Below, one piece after another: positions 6,968 to 17,000 of a stretch of DNA of 64,000 nucleotides. The notes beneath the pieces are model-generated. The model was given only the letters and a program-made list of their open reading frames with translations. It made no database searches and was not told the origin of the DNA. Position 1 is the stretch's first letter; every line of letters begins with the position of its first letter. The position numbers and the translations under genes are program-made. The stretch is from Bombilactobacillus mellis (GTDB taxonomy: Bacteria > Bacillota > Bacilli > Lactobacillales > Lactobacillaceae). Location of the stretch: assembly GCF_000967245.1 (NCBI RefSeq), contig NZ_KQ033878.1, forward strand, positions 62,001 through 126,000, read 5' to 3'.

Positions 6968-8386
6968 ATGGGCAATGAGATCTTTCTGTAATTTATTCAA
7001 AGCTTCAGTCATATAGACAGGATAAATATCCGGATTAGTTAAACGCTTAGTTTCAATCGGTAATTCATCTAGCCAGCGCTGACTAGTTCTTTGAATGGCA
7101 AACACATCTGTCGGTACGGGGTGTTTTTGCGAAAAATCCAACGGGTGTAATAAAGGCTGGGCAACAAAATTAGTCAAAACTACCGGCTTTTGCAATTGCA
7201 GAGGATTACTATTAACTACAGTAATTCGTTCTGAATGTATTAAATCTTCATCAGCCAAAGCAATCACATCAGCAAAGGCTTCTTGAGTATGTTCATAATA
7301 CAGGCGATAGACTTTTTTAGGACCCGGGATGGTTAATTTTGCCAGATCATTGCTGACTTTGATTTTCGGAATTAACTGGCCATTTTGTTCAATGGCTGCT
7401 AGTTTATAAACCCCGCTTAAAACAGGTGCTGAAGAACTGGTAATTAACTTCTCACCAATGCCAAAATTATCAATCGGTGCTTGCTGTTGTAGTAAAGAAG
7501 TGATGATATTCTCATCTAAGGCATTCGAAATAGTAATCTTCACTGAGGTTAGTCCCGCTTCATCCAGCAAGGCACGGGATTTCTGGGTCAAAGAAGCAAT
7601 ATCACCGGAATCAATGCGGATTCCCAAAGGCTGATGTCCTTGTGCCTGCAATTCTTGAAATACTTGAATAGCATGCGGAACCCCAGATTGCAAAACATCA
7701 TACGTATCCACTAGTAAAGCAGCATTATCAGGATAGAGAGCAGCCCATTTACGAAAAGCCGATAATTCATCAGGAAAGGCTTCAATCCAACTATGTGCCA
7801 TCGTTCCAGCAGTCGGAATATGAAATTTTTTAGCTGCTAAAACATCTGAAGTACTGCTGGCTCCCCCAATGACTGCAGCTCTGGTTCCATACAATGCACT
7901 ATCAGGTCCTTGCGCTCGGCGGGCGCCAAATTCCATAATCGGTTTCCCTTGGGCGGCTTGGGTCATCCGTCGGGATTTAGTAGCAATTAAAGATTGATGA
8001 TTGAAAATATTCAAAATCAAAGTTTCTAATAATTGTGCCTGTGCGATAGGTCCGCTCACTGTAATCAAAGGTTCACGCGGAAAGACCGGCATTCCTTCCG
8101 GCACTGCAGAGATTTGGCACTCCAATTTAAAATTTGCCAAAAATTGCAAAAAGTCCTCATCCCAGAGCTTTAAACTGCGAAAATATTCCAAATCATCAGC
8201 AGAAAAATTAAAATCCTGTAATTGTTCCACTATCTGCTGCAACCCCGCTGCGACTACTAAACCACCTTTATCAGGTACTTTACGAAAGAAAACATCAAAG
8301 ACAGCACGCGTTTGCGGTAAATAATGCTGAAACCCGTTTGCCATTGAATACTCGTATAAATCAGTCAGTAAAGCTAAATTTTTCAT
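6965..8386 (-). CDS. pncB: Nicotinate phosphoribosyltransferase
   Basis: This 473-residue enzyme joins nicotinate to PRPP with ATP hydrolysis, the entry step of NAD salvage. It begins with the family's LLTDLYEYSMANGF, followed by VFDVFFRKVPDKGGLVV. FGARRAQGPDSA near residues 156-167 and IRIDSGDI near 256 are the phosphoribosyl-binding and active-site segments. GIGEKLITS follows. It is monocistronic, read from a promoter region that contains a 20-bp palindrome shared with the TPR gene at 50 kb. No other NAD genes adjoin it. Confidence 0.95.
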   Translation of the reverse strand: MKNLALLTDLYEYSMANGFQHYLPQTRAVFDVFFRKVPDKGGLVVAAGLQQIVEQLQDFNFSADDLEYFRSLKLWDEDFLQFLANFKLECQISAVPEGMPVFPREPLITVSGPIAQAQLLETLILNIFNHQSLIATKSRRMTQAAQGKPIMEFGARRAQGPDSALYGTRAAVIGGASSTSDVLAAKKFHIPTAGTMAHSWIEAFPDELSAFRKWAALYPDNAALLVDTYDVLQSGVPHAIQVFQELQAQGHQPLGIRIDSGDIASLTQKSRALLDEAGLTSVKITISNALDENIITSLLQQQAPIDNFGIGEKLITSSSAPVLSGVYKLAAIEQNGQLIPKIKVSNDLAKLTIPGPKKVYRLYYEHTQEAFADVIALADEDLIHSERITVVNSNPLQLQKPVVLTNFVAQPLLHPLDFSQKHPVPTDVFAIQRTSQRWLDELPIETKRLTNPDIYPVYMTEALNKLQKDLIAH

Positions 8387-8480
8387 GAGAAAATCCCTTC
8401 TTTATTTACTCATTAACTCCAAATAATCAAGGAGTCCCCAATTAATATTATTGGAATGTGATAATACTGATGCCATAGCT

Positions 8481-8507
8481 ATGATAACGCTTTACAGTTA
8501 AAATGCA
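8481..8507 (-). promoter_or_regulatory. Candidate pncB promoter
   Basis: On the minus strand a -10-like TATCAT (8481-8486) lies 17 bases after TTTGCA (four of six matches to a -35), immediately downstream of the palindrome at 8508-8527. The leader to the pncB start is about 90 bases and contains a weak inverted repeat ACTCC/GGAGT. Confidence 0.4.
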
Positions 8508-8527
8508 AAGACTATTTATTTAGTCTT
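8508..8527. promoter_or_regulatory. Palindrome AAGACTA-N6-TAGTCTT upstream of pncB
   Basis: Seven-base perfect arms are separated by six bases. The same arms and spacer length recur at 50309-50328 in front of the TPR gene, and the match extends past the right arm. Probably an operator. It also overlaps the stop codon of a 47-residue reading frame. Confidence 0.55.
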
Positions 8528-8659
8528 ACTCTTTTTATCCGTAAAAAATAATGTTAATGCAGTATTATTAAAGATATTCATCTGCTCAGACGAGACAACG
8601 ACTACTAGTTCTTGGTTATAGGCAGTTATAAAATTTAAGTTGGCCTCTTTTTTAATCAA
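8516..8659 (-). pseudogene. 47-residue open frame, possible gene remnant or microprotein
   Basis: A minus-strand frame between the adhesin terminator and pncB encodes 47 residues that look protein-like: FITAYNQELVVVVSSEQMN, then ALTLFFTDKKSKTK. The composition shows alternating hydrophobic strands and a Lys-rich end. The only possible start is TTG at 8659, directly after an in-frame TGA, with no ribosome-binding site and a terminator just upstream. It is more likely the 3' remnant of a lost gene than an active one. I do not recognise the family. Confidence 0.35.
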
Positions 8660-8670
8660 TCAAAAAATAG

Positions 8671-8700
8671 AAAAAAAAACAGCCCCGAACGGGACTGTTT
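8671..8700 (-). terminator. Terminator of the first adhesin gene
   Basis: A 10-bp stem (AAACAGTCCC with GGGGCTGTTT, one G-U pair) with a four-base loop is followed by nine T residues on the minus strand. Confidence 0.9.
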
Positions 8701-8719
8701 AAAGGGTAATAAGCTTTAA

Positions 8720-11700
8720 CTATAAAGAATTGGTTAAATTCCAAGTAATCTTCGTATTATATTGAGTTCCAGGAGTTGGGGAGGAATTTTGTCCTAATTT
8801 TAATATAGGACCAGTAACTTGTTTACCATCATTATTAAACCAACTACTTGAAATATTTTGTGAAACATTTGTTCCAACTGAGTCATGAAAGACAGTTACT
8901 TTATTTGTCATAAGAGTATCAGAATCATCATTATTCTTTGTTTTTCTATAATATAACCAATTATTAAGACTATTAAGACCACTAGTGTCGCCATCTACTT
9001 GGGCTGTTAAAGTAATTGGTTGACTAGCTGATGTATCATTTTCTATCTTAACTATTGGATACTGTTTTTTCATAAATAAAGTTTTTTGTTTATTGAGCGG
9101 CAAGGCAGAAGTTCCATAGTTAATACCACCGCTAACGTTTAAGACGATAGAACCTATTGAATTATATCCAATACTATTACTTGTGCTTAACAAGGTGCCT
9201 ACTTTATTATCCCCTTCTTTTGAGTACATTTGATCGGCACCAATTTTAACAAGTTTATCAAGATCATCCTTGGCTTTTTTCTTAACCAATATTTTGTACG
9301 TTATAGTGAACTTTACCCCTTTTGGAAATGTGCCTTGGTTTATACCAAACTGTTTTGGTATATAGTCGGTCTTATATTTAAAATCAGATTCTAACTGTTT
9401 GTTAGTAATTTGACCTTTGTTGTCACTGTAAGACGCTGTCAATGTATAATCAGAATTCTCTTCAATATTTGTATCGCTATTATCAATGCCATCACCTATT
9501 GTGTCAGGATGATTAAACATGACCGTAGATAGAGTACCATTAGTAGTATTCACAGCTTCAAAAACAGTCTTTACGGTATAGTGCAAATTACTTACAATGT
9601 TGCCAGGTTTTGTTGTATCACCTGTTGTATGATCATTAAGAACTTTTTTACCATTGTACTTTGGCAAATTAGAAACTGTATATTGCCAAGATATAGGGTC
9701 ATCCGGACCAGCATTACCAGAATCACCTACGTCATCAGTCCCATAAAATTCAACCACATAATTACCTGGCTCTGAGGTGGCTCCTGGCTTTGAAGTGGTT
9801 TCTGTTGGCAAATCCAAAGAATTAGTTTCCCATCCATTAGATTGTTTTCTATCCACCTGCTGTTTGTTGAATGTGCAAACCTCCTTCCTTGTAATAATTC
9901 CATCATCATCATTTACTAATTTGTATATAGTTCCGCTAAGAAAAAGCTTATATGCTCCTGTATTCGTGTCGATATATTGAAAAGGCATTGTAACTTTATC
10001 ACCTATAAGAAATGGTGTTTTTGGCTCATCACCCTTTTTTAGGTATAAATTAGTAAACCGTGTATTTTGAACCGGTGTCTCTTGATAATTAGTGACCACG
10101 CTTGTAAGAACTTGATCCCCAGGCTGCAAACTTATTTTTTTGTCTGTATGATTGTCATTATACTTGTTGATAACATCTTGTAAGTTATAACTAAAACTGT
10201 GTTGTGGATCATTTTCACTACTGGAGGTATCCTTAGACCAACCATTTTTGTCCCATGTTACTATCTTTGGGTCTAAATATTTAGGTTGTGGGTTAATGGT
10301 ATCACCGTCAGTAGTAACCTTTGTACCGATCATATAATTACCATCGGTATCTGTTCTAACATTTCTATTACTATCGATTGGATTAGGCGTAACTTCTGTA
10401 ACTCTCGTATCTTGAGGATCAGTATTAGTTTTTTCTTGGGCAGCATTACTATTAGGCTCTGTTCCTAAATCTACAGGAGACTTACTATCCTTTTGCTTGA
10501 GCTGCACTCTGAGTAACGGTGGAACCGGACTAAATAAAGTTTTATCAGATTCATCATCATTGGCCCAATAATCACCACCAACTTTTCCTGTAATGTTTCT
10601 TTGTGTAATATCAGTACCAGGTACACAAACCTTATCAACATCATCCACAGTTGGACCAGGCAAGTCGGAAAGACGAACATACCGGAACTCTCTTCCATTC
10701 ATTTGAACCATAGCTGCTTTTAATAAATCTAAATCTGTTTTATGCCCCTGAATTACATTTTTTGCTGGTTGGGTTAAATATTGGGTAAAATCTATTGCAT
10801 AACGATTAAAGGGTAATGTCAGGGTTTGTGCTCGAATAGGATCAGGTGTACATTTTCCACCGTTGTTATTCGGATCACTTTTGTCTCCCATTCCTAAGCT
10901 AATTATTTGATTATATTTATAATCTATACCAGAAGGTACATAACCTGCTATTTTACTATTGTTCTCAGTTTGATTAACACCGTTACCATTACCATCCAGT
11001 TTATTATCACCCCAAGCTTGAACACGAGTATCGTAAGCATAGATTTTAGATTGGTTACCATAGGCATATACTAAGGCACTGTCAGGATCATTATTGTTTC
11101 TTAAATCTAGACTAACATTTTTAGGGTTCATTAAATTAATTAGTGCGCCACTACCAAGATACAACAGATTAACTGGAGAACCGGTTACATCATCATCCTT
11201 ATGATTAGAAGCTGATATACTAAAGTCACCACCAGTTTTAACTTCAATACGCGTATTAGAACCAGTAACAGCCATTAATCCACCAGTACCAGAACTACTA
11301 TTATTTGTATAATGAATTATTTTATTATTATTATTTACATCTTCTTGATTATTTAAATTCGTCGCTTTAATACTGAATTTACCATGAGACAGTTGGGCAT
11401 TACCACCACCAAAGTTAACCAATGGATGATTACCATAAATCGGTCCTTTACCTTCGATATTAATTTCTGGTGACAATATTTTCTTAGTACCATCAGTAAC
11501 TTCAGTAGTTTCATGGTAAGTGATACTAGATTTACTACCCTCCATATCTAAAGCACCAGCAGTAGAAGGTGAGATTTGATGTGAGGCATTGGTACCTATT
11601 CCTGCTGCTTGTTCTTGCGCAATAGTAACTCCTGGTTGCCAAGTTGCTGAAGAGCCATCCTTACTTGGGGTTATTAAATCATTACCATCATGATTATCAC

Positions 11701-13147
11701 AATGAATATTCAACTGAGAATCACCATATAAATCTAATGATGGATTACTATTACTGTAAAATTGAAAACCCCAACCTAATGACATATCAACATCTTCAGG
11801 ACCACTTCCTATTCCTGCATTACCATGTGGATATAAATCTACCTTTGCTCCAGGTTCCAGAGACGCGCTACCACTTAATTCTATAGCATTTGCATTATAA
11901 GTAGCGCCAGTAAAATGAGAATCCTTTCCAAAAATAATACGATCCACTTGAAAAATTTGCTGATTGCCACTACTGTCTGTCTGCCATAAATAGTTAGAAT
12001 TAATGCCTGGTTCTGTATAACTGAAAAGAGAACGGCAAGTGACATTGCCTAAAATGGTAGTTCCGGCAACTCTACTTCCAGAAGTCCATGAAAGTTGTGA
12101 ACCAGTATAGGTCATATTCTTAAAAGTCAACCAAGTATAGCCACCATTGCCACCAGCTTTTGCAGTATCAATATCCGATTGAGTTAATGTTTTAGTATTG
12201 TCATCAGGATCTTTATCTCCAGGATTAGCACGTGCTCGTAAATAATTAGAAGCTTTGCCAACATTAGCACTTACAATACCATAATAAGAAGTACCATATG
12301 TGTCCATATTTTCTAAAGTCCAATCTTCTTTATATGGATTACTATTATTAGCGGTACCATTAAGTGCAATATTATTATAGCCACTATTTAGCCAATACTT
12401 ATTCTGTCCATCAATAGTAAGCTTATCATGTCGAGTATAAATGTAATTATAGTTTCCATATCCGCCTCTATGATTATTGTTGCTGTTAATAGAATCGTTA
12501 CCTTTGCCAGTTTTAGCAGCACTACCGGACATAAGATCAGGTCTAACTGTATTAATTTCATAATTAAGTGCGGTGTCACTATCAACCACATCCATATCAA
12601 TATTATTTTCGAAAACAATCTTATGAATTTTCGAAAGGGGACGAGGAGTAACGTTTAAATTAGAATATAAAGCACCATTATGATAACTTGCCCATCCATT
12701 AGGATCCTTTGAATTCATCGGAAAAGCAGGATTAGCAGGATCAAAAATGGCTTCAAAAAAGCCCTTAGTATTATAAATATGAGCTATATAGCCACCATTA
12801 CCGTCAGACTCCATGATTAAATCCTGCTTCTCAATTGGTAATACTTCGCCATTATCATAATTAGTATATGCATTTAAATATGGATCAGTAACTCCTGATT
12901 TTACCAATTTCTGTGATACTGGAAATATCGGCATATTAGGAGTATTTTTTACCACTGTATTACTTTTTCCACTTTGCAAAGAAGCAACACTAGTGGCTTT
13001 GATCGGATTGATAGTATTCTCCGATACTGTAGTATTGTTATTTGTATTCTGTTTATCAGCTGCTAATGTTTTATTAGCAAATATGAAAACGCTTAGACCT
13101 AACATCAAGGCAAAAAAACAAAACTGAATTATTCTTTTTTTCTTCAT
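8720..13147 (-). CDS. Giant secreted adhesin with pectate-lyase-like domain and WxL-type C-terminus
   Basis: This is a 1475-residue surface protein. Residues 1-29 are a signal peptide (KKKR, hydrophobic core, cleavage after KTLA). From about 170 to 720 it is a beta-helix of the pectate-lyase-like adhesive type: KIHKIVFENNIDM, LTIDGQNKYWLNSGYNNIAL, WTLENMDTYGTSYYGIVSA. Asn, Gly and Asp are very common and Cys is rare. After about 880 come Ig-like beta segments. The last 145 residues resemble a WxL peptidoglycan-binding domain (GINYG...LTAQ...ITWNLTNSL, Trp1469), although the first Trp position is Ile. No LPXTG anchor is present. It is paralogous to the protein at 14042-18316. By inference it attaches non-covalently to the wall and mediates adhesion. 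Confidence 0.85.
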   Translation of the reverse strand: MKKKRIIQFCFFALMLGLSVFIFANKTLAADKQNTNNNTTVSENTINPIKATSVASLQSGKSNTVVKNTPNMPIFPVSQKLVKSGVTDPYLNAYTNYDNGEVLPIEKQDLIMESDGNGGYIAHIYNTKGFFEAIFDPANPAFPMNSKDPNGWASYHNGALYSNLNVTPRPLSKIHKIVFENNIDMDVVDSDTALNYEINTVRPDLMSGSAAKTGKGNDSINSNNNHRGGYGNYNYIYTRHDKLTIDGQNKYWLNSGYNNIALNGTANNSNPYKEDWTLENMDTYGTSYYGIVSANVGKASNYLRARANPGDKDPDDNTKTLTQSDIDTAKAGGNGGYTWLTFKNMTYTGSQLSWTSGSRVAGTTILGNVTCRSLFSYTEPGINSNYLWQTDSSGNQQIFQVDRIIFGKDSHFTGATYNANAIELSGSASLEPGAKVDLYPHGNAGIGSGPEDVDMSLGWGFQFYSNSNPSLDLYGDSQLNIHCDNHDGNDLITPSKDGSSATWQPGVTIAQEQAAGIGTNASHQISPSTAGALDMEGSKSSITYHETTEVTDGTKKILSPEINIEGKGPIYGNHPLVNFGGGNAQLSHGKFSIKATNLNNQEDVNNNNKIIHYTNNSSSGTGGLMAVTGSNTRIEVKTGGDFSISASNHKDDDVTGSPVNLLYLGSGALINLMNPKNVSLDLRNNNDPDSALVYAYGNQSKIYAYDTRVQAWGDNKLDGNGNGVNQTENNSKIAGYVPSGIDYKYNQIISLGMGDKSDPNNNGGKCTPDPIRAQTLTLPFNRYAIDFTQYLTQPAKNVIQGHKTDLDLLKAAMVQMNGREFRYVRLSDLPGPTVDDVDKVCVPGTDITQRNITGKVGGDYWANDDESDKTLFSPVPPLLRVQLKQKDSKSPVDLGTEPNSNAAQEKTNTDPQDTRVTEVTPNPIDSNRNVRTDTDGNYMIGTKVTTDGDTINPQPKYLDPKIVTWDKNGWSKDTSSSENDPQHSFSYNLQDVINKYNDNHTDKKISLQPGDQVLTSVVTNYQETPVQNTRFTNLYLKKGDEPKTPFLIGDKVTMPFQYIDTNTGAYKLFLSGTIYKLVNDDDGIITRKEVCTFNKQQVDRKQSNGWETNSLDLPTETTSKPGATSEPGNYVVEFYGTDDVGDSGNAGPDDPISWQYTVSNLPKYNGKKVLNDHTTGDTTKPGNIVSNLHYTVKTVFEAVNTTNGTLSTVMFNHPDTIGDGIDNSDTNIEENSDYTLTASYSDNKGQITNKQLESDFKYKTDYIPKQFGINQGTFPKGVKFTITYKILVKKKAKDDLDKLVKIGADQMYSKEGDNKVGTLLSTSNSIGYNSIGSIVLNVSGGINYGTSALPLNKQKTLFMKKQYPIVKIENDTSASQPITLTAQVDGDTSGLNSLNNWLYYRKTKNNDDSDTLMTNKVTVFHDSVGTNVSQNISSSWFNNDGKQVTGPILKLGQNSSPTPGTQYNTKITWNLTNSL

Positions 13148-13193
13148 TTAAATCGCCTATTTCTCAAAAAATTTATTTCCAAAATTCCTTAAT

Positions 13194-13643
13194 TTAATAT
13201 TGCTGGAACTTTTTTAAAATCTTATGTTGACGTCGTTGACTCAGTCGATATGTAGCTGAGAAGAAACCGCTTACTGTAGCTATCAGGGCCAAAATTATAA
13301 AACTCCAGCCAAAATAAGGCACGTGATTGTTTTCCAAAACCTCGTAGATACTGGAAAGGGTTTTAAACCAGCCCCCTACAGAAACAAAATACCAAGCGGT
13401 AGCTTTATCACTAAAACTCATTAAAGTACGGTATTCTTGTTCATTATCTACAAACTTTTTCAGAATTTTTAAAGCGCGGTATTTTTCCAGGTATAATTTG
13501 AGCGGTGGCAGTAACCAATACCAAGGAGAAACTTTGACAGATTGTTCGCTGTAGAGATCAAACTTATCAAATAAGTTCCGATACTCAACTAATTCCATCA
13601 AGCCCTGATACATAGGAAAAGTAAATAAGAGCCAGTCACCCAA
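13194..13643 (-). CDS. Small membrane protein between the two adhesin genes, unknown function
   Basis: The frame gives 149 residues from TTG at 13643, but it remains open upstream and the best ribosome-binding site, GGGGGG at 13682-13687, points to a non-ATG start near 13676 (CTG). That would add a hydrophobic IKIFIDIISLLGDWLLF helix. A second membrane helix lies near the C-terminus (FGWSFIILALIATVSGFF), followed by a basic tail. The middle is charged, with a possible third helix (AWYFVSVGGWF). I do not recognise it. It is co-directional with the adhesins, has its own extended -10 promoter (13719-13727), and could assist display or be unrelated. Confidence 0.6.
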   Translation of the reverse strand: MGDWLLFTFPMYQGLMELVEYRNLFDKFDLYSEQSVKVSPWYWLLPPLKLYLEKYRALKILKKFVDNEQEYRTLMSFSDKATAWYFVSVGGWFKTLSSIYEVLENNHVPYFGWSFIILALIATVSGFFSATYRLSQRRQHKILKKFQQY

Positions 13644-14041
13644 TAATGAAATAATATCAATAAAAATTTTAATCAGAAGGACCCCCCAATTAATATTCTT
13701 TTATCCTTACAATTCTATAATATAACAAGTTTTGAAATTTTTTAAACCCTTAAAGGATAAAATGTTCAATAATTTTCATGAATAAACTGCCAAAAACGCT
13801 AATTTCCCGTCCCATTAGCTATATTAGCATTGTCTGCCAAAATTAGGCTTTTAACTATTATTCCTATAAAAATATCAAAAACCGCTACTATTGTAGCACA
13901 AACAAAAAGAAAGAATATGAATAAACTCTTTTGGCTAATTAAGCAGGTGTTTTTATTTATGAAACTTTGTCTGAATATTTTTGAACGCAAAAAACAGCCC
14001 GCACTAATTGCGAGCTGTATTTGTTACAGAAACCTTCTAAA
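13644..14041. other. Intergenic region between membrane protein and second adhesin
   Basis: Reading the minus strand, this 398-bp stretch contains the terminator of the second adhesin, then AT-rich sequence, then an extended -10 TGTTATATT (13719-13727) and the GGGGGG ribosome-binding site of the 149-residue gene. A 63-codon frame at 13799-13990 has no ribosome-binding site and starts in the terminator, so I do not count it. Confidence 0.5.
13986..14018 (-). terminator. Terminator of the second adhesin gene
   Basis: ACAGCTCGCA pairs with TGCGGGCTGT (one wobble) around a five-base loop. On the minus strand the stem is followed by six T residues. Confidence 0.85.
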
Positions 14042-17000
14042 TCAAGGACCTACTGTCAGTGTCCAAGTAATTTGACTTTTATGAGTTCCTGTGCTGACAT
14101 TGGGCAGCGAGTTAAATTTTAACTCTGGGCCAGCGATCTGGTCATTTTCATGAAACCAGTCGGCAGTAATATCTTTCCCATTATTCGCTGCTAAGGCATC
14201 CGTCGAATAAACATTCACGGGCTCTCCTGCCAAAGGCTGATAACTATTACTGCTTAAATAATTCAAGTTATTACTAAACACATCATCTAACTCTGGACTA
14301 AGTTGCGCTGTCAGGTTGATTTTTTGGGATTCAGTTGTATTATTAGTTACCTTCACACTTAAATTCTGACTCTTATTCTTGTCAATTTTTAAGATACTGC
14401 CCCTTTTCAGCGGTAAGATCCGATTTCCATAATCAATGACGCCGGTTGTGGTTAAAACCACAGAACCACTGCTATTATAATTCAAAGCATTGCTGGTAGC
14501 TAAAGTAGTTTCTTTACTATCATCAGCGATAGATATTAAAGAATCAGAATTAATGCGAATATTGGTTCCGGGATCATTTTGTGGAATGCTCAGTTTGCGC
14601 TTAATCGCAAAAGTTGTTCCTGCCGGAAAACTAGCCTGATCACTCCAAAAGTCTGTTGCATGATATACCTTATCATAACTAAAAGGTAAACTCTGACTAT
14701 GAGAGCCCTGCGCATCTGTATACGTCGCCGTTATTGTCTCGGAATAGAGATTATAATTGCTTTCGCTTGGATTTGCAGTAGCATCTTTAGTTATCTTAAT
14801 AGCATTACCCGGACTAGGAAGATTAGGATTTTTCGGAGCAAATTTTGTAATTAGGTCATAGTCTAAGCCACTAACAATCTTTTTTTGTTGGCTGATTGGT
14901 GTTTGATTTTTATCTACAATGTTCTTATTGCCGCTATAACGGGGCAGGTTGCTGACATGATAAGTCCATTGCAAAGCATCTGATTGACTGGAATTTTGCT
15001 GATCGTCTTTACCATTGAAAGTGACAGTATAATCACCACTAGTACTGGTAGCATCTGCTGGCAGCGTCAAATTAGCGGAAGTCAAGGTATTGTGTTGAAT
15101 AGGAGTAATCGTTTGGACAAAGGATTCAGGACTGCCGCCGCCAGGTTTAGCAATGGTACCATTAATCGTAATTTTAGAAGCCGCATCATCGTTTGCTAAA
15201 TATTGCACAGGCATATCGGTTATGGAATCACCAATAAGATATTCTTTCGGAGCACCCGGCTGTAAATACAGTTTATTAATATTAGTAGTCGAGATAGGTG
15301 AAGACTGATAGTTAGTAACGACACTAGTTAAAATCTTATCCGTAGACTTTAAATTCAGCGGCTTATCAGGATGTGCATCATTATATTGTTTAATTAGTTT
15401 TAACAAGTCATACTTAAAACTATGGTTGTCCTGATTTTGCTGATCCCAAGTACCGCCATCCCAAGTGACATCAGAATCCTTGAGATAATGCGGTTGTGGA
15501 TTACTGGTAGGGTCAATCTTTTTCCCTAGTCCAGTAGCTGTATTTACTTCCAAATTGCCCGTTTCATTATCACGAGTTAATAAGCTGGGGGTTACTTCTG
15601 TTACGTCCGTATTTGTAGGATCAGTGTTAGATTTTTGCTGAGCCGCGTTTTTATTAACTTCCGTGCCGAGATCAATTTTCGTCCCGTCACTACGTTGCAC
15701 TTGAACTCTGAGTAATGGCGGATGGGGCGTAAAGGCATCTTCCGGTTTTTCCGGTTCATTAGTATTAAGCCAATGATCTCCTTGAACCTTGCCATTTATT
15801 ATTCGTTGATTTGGTTGCAGTGGTAAAGAAGTTTGTGAATCAGCATCCAAATTTAAGTCCGCTCCTGGCAAATCGGACAATCGAATATACCGGAATTCTT
15901 TGCCATTCATTTGTGCCATTGCAGCATTTAAATAATCCAAGGTTGTAGCTTTAGGGGCTTGAATAACATTATTATTCGGGTCAGTCAGATAGGCAGTGAA
16001 ATTAATTCCACTACCGGAAAACGGCAAGATTACTTCCTGCGCCCGCAAAGGATTCTTAACGGTTACGCCTTTAGTATTGGAATTTGCCAATGGTTGAGTA
16101 GGATCCCCCATACCAATGCTGACCGTTTTACTTGTGGATTTTTTGTCTGCCAATCCTATATTACTTATCCCAGGGGGCTTAGTATTGTCACCCCAGGCCG
16201 AAATACGCGTGTTATAAGCCTTAATTTTAGCCTGACCATTAGTAGATACCAAGGCGCTATTTTCAGTCAGTCCGGGTGAATCGCCATCTGCACCCAAAAC
16301 ATTCTTGTTTCCCCGTAAATCAAGACTGACATTTTTCGGATTCATAATGTTAACATTCAAGCTACCGGGAGCATACAATAAGCACATTGGCTGGTCATCG
16401 TCATTTGCCGCAATACTGAAATCACCGCCGGTCTTAACATCAACACTAGCCTGATCGCCAATCGCCATTAGACCGTTAGTGTGGTTACCCCAACCCATCG
16501 TATTATAGCCGACAGATTGACCATTAATCACTTTACTTAAATTTTTGGATTGAATACTAAATTTTCCCCGTTCTAGTGTCACTTTACCACCAGCAAAATG
16601 AACTAAGGAAGCATTTTTAGAGATCGGACCATCGCTATCTATATTAATTTCCGGTGAGGACTTACCATTATTAGAGGCCTGATAAGTAATGTTAGAATTT
16701 GCATTACTCATCAAAATAGCTGAGGCTGGTTGCGGAAAAGCATTGTGAGCTATACTACCTCCTGAAGGAAAAGCACCAGGTTTATAGGTACCATCATTCT
16801 GTATTAAATCATTACCATCATGATCATCACAATGGATATTCAGTTTAGATGCGCCCTTTAGTAATAATTTCCCTGGCATATCGCTCTTAAAATATAACCC
16901 ATGATTAATACCATCATTGTTTGAATGCTCTGCACTTGTTCCATGGGGATAAAGATTAACTATTGCTCCATCATCTAAAGTTGCTGTTCCCGTTAACTCT

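Noticed and set aside
8420-8450. Similarity between the pncB leader and the leader of the 149-residue gene (ATATTAATTGGGG, TCCTT, GATTA)
   Set aside because: A 13-base AT-rich match with gaps is expected by chance many times in a window of this size, and part of it is simply the ribosome-binding site.
8480-8495. cre-like sequence in the pncB promoter region
   Set aside because: The AAGCGTTATCA half fits the consensus but the other half has two mismatches and an extra base; far weaker than the two boxes before gldA.
11644-11886. Long plus-strand frames inside the adhesin genes
   Set aside because: They are shadows of the Asn/Gly/Asp-rich coding strand, without ribosome-binding sites or independent codon bias.
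13799-13990. 63-codon minus-strand frame with a strong membrane-helix look
   Set aside because: It starts with TTG inside the second adhesin's terminator, has no ribosome-binding site, and the composition follows from AT-rich intergenic DNA.
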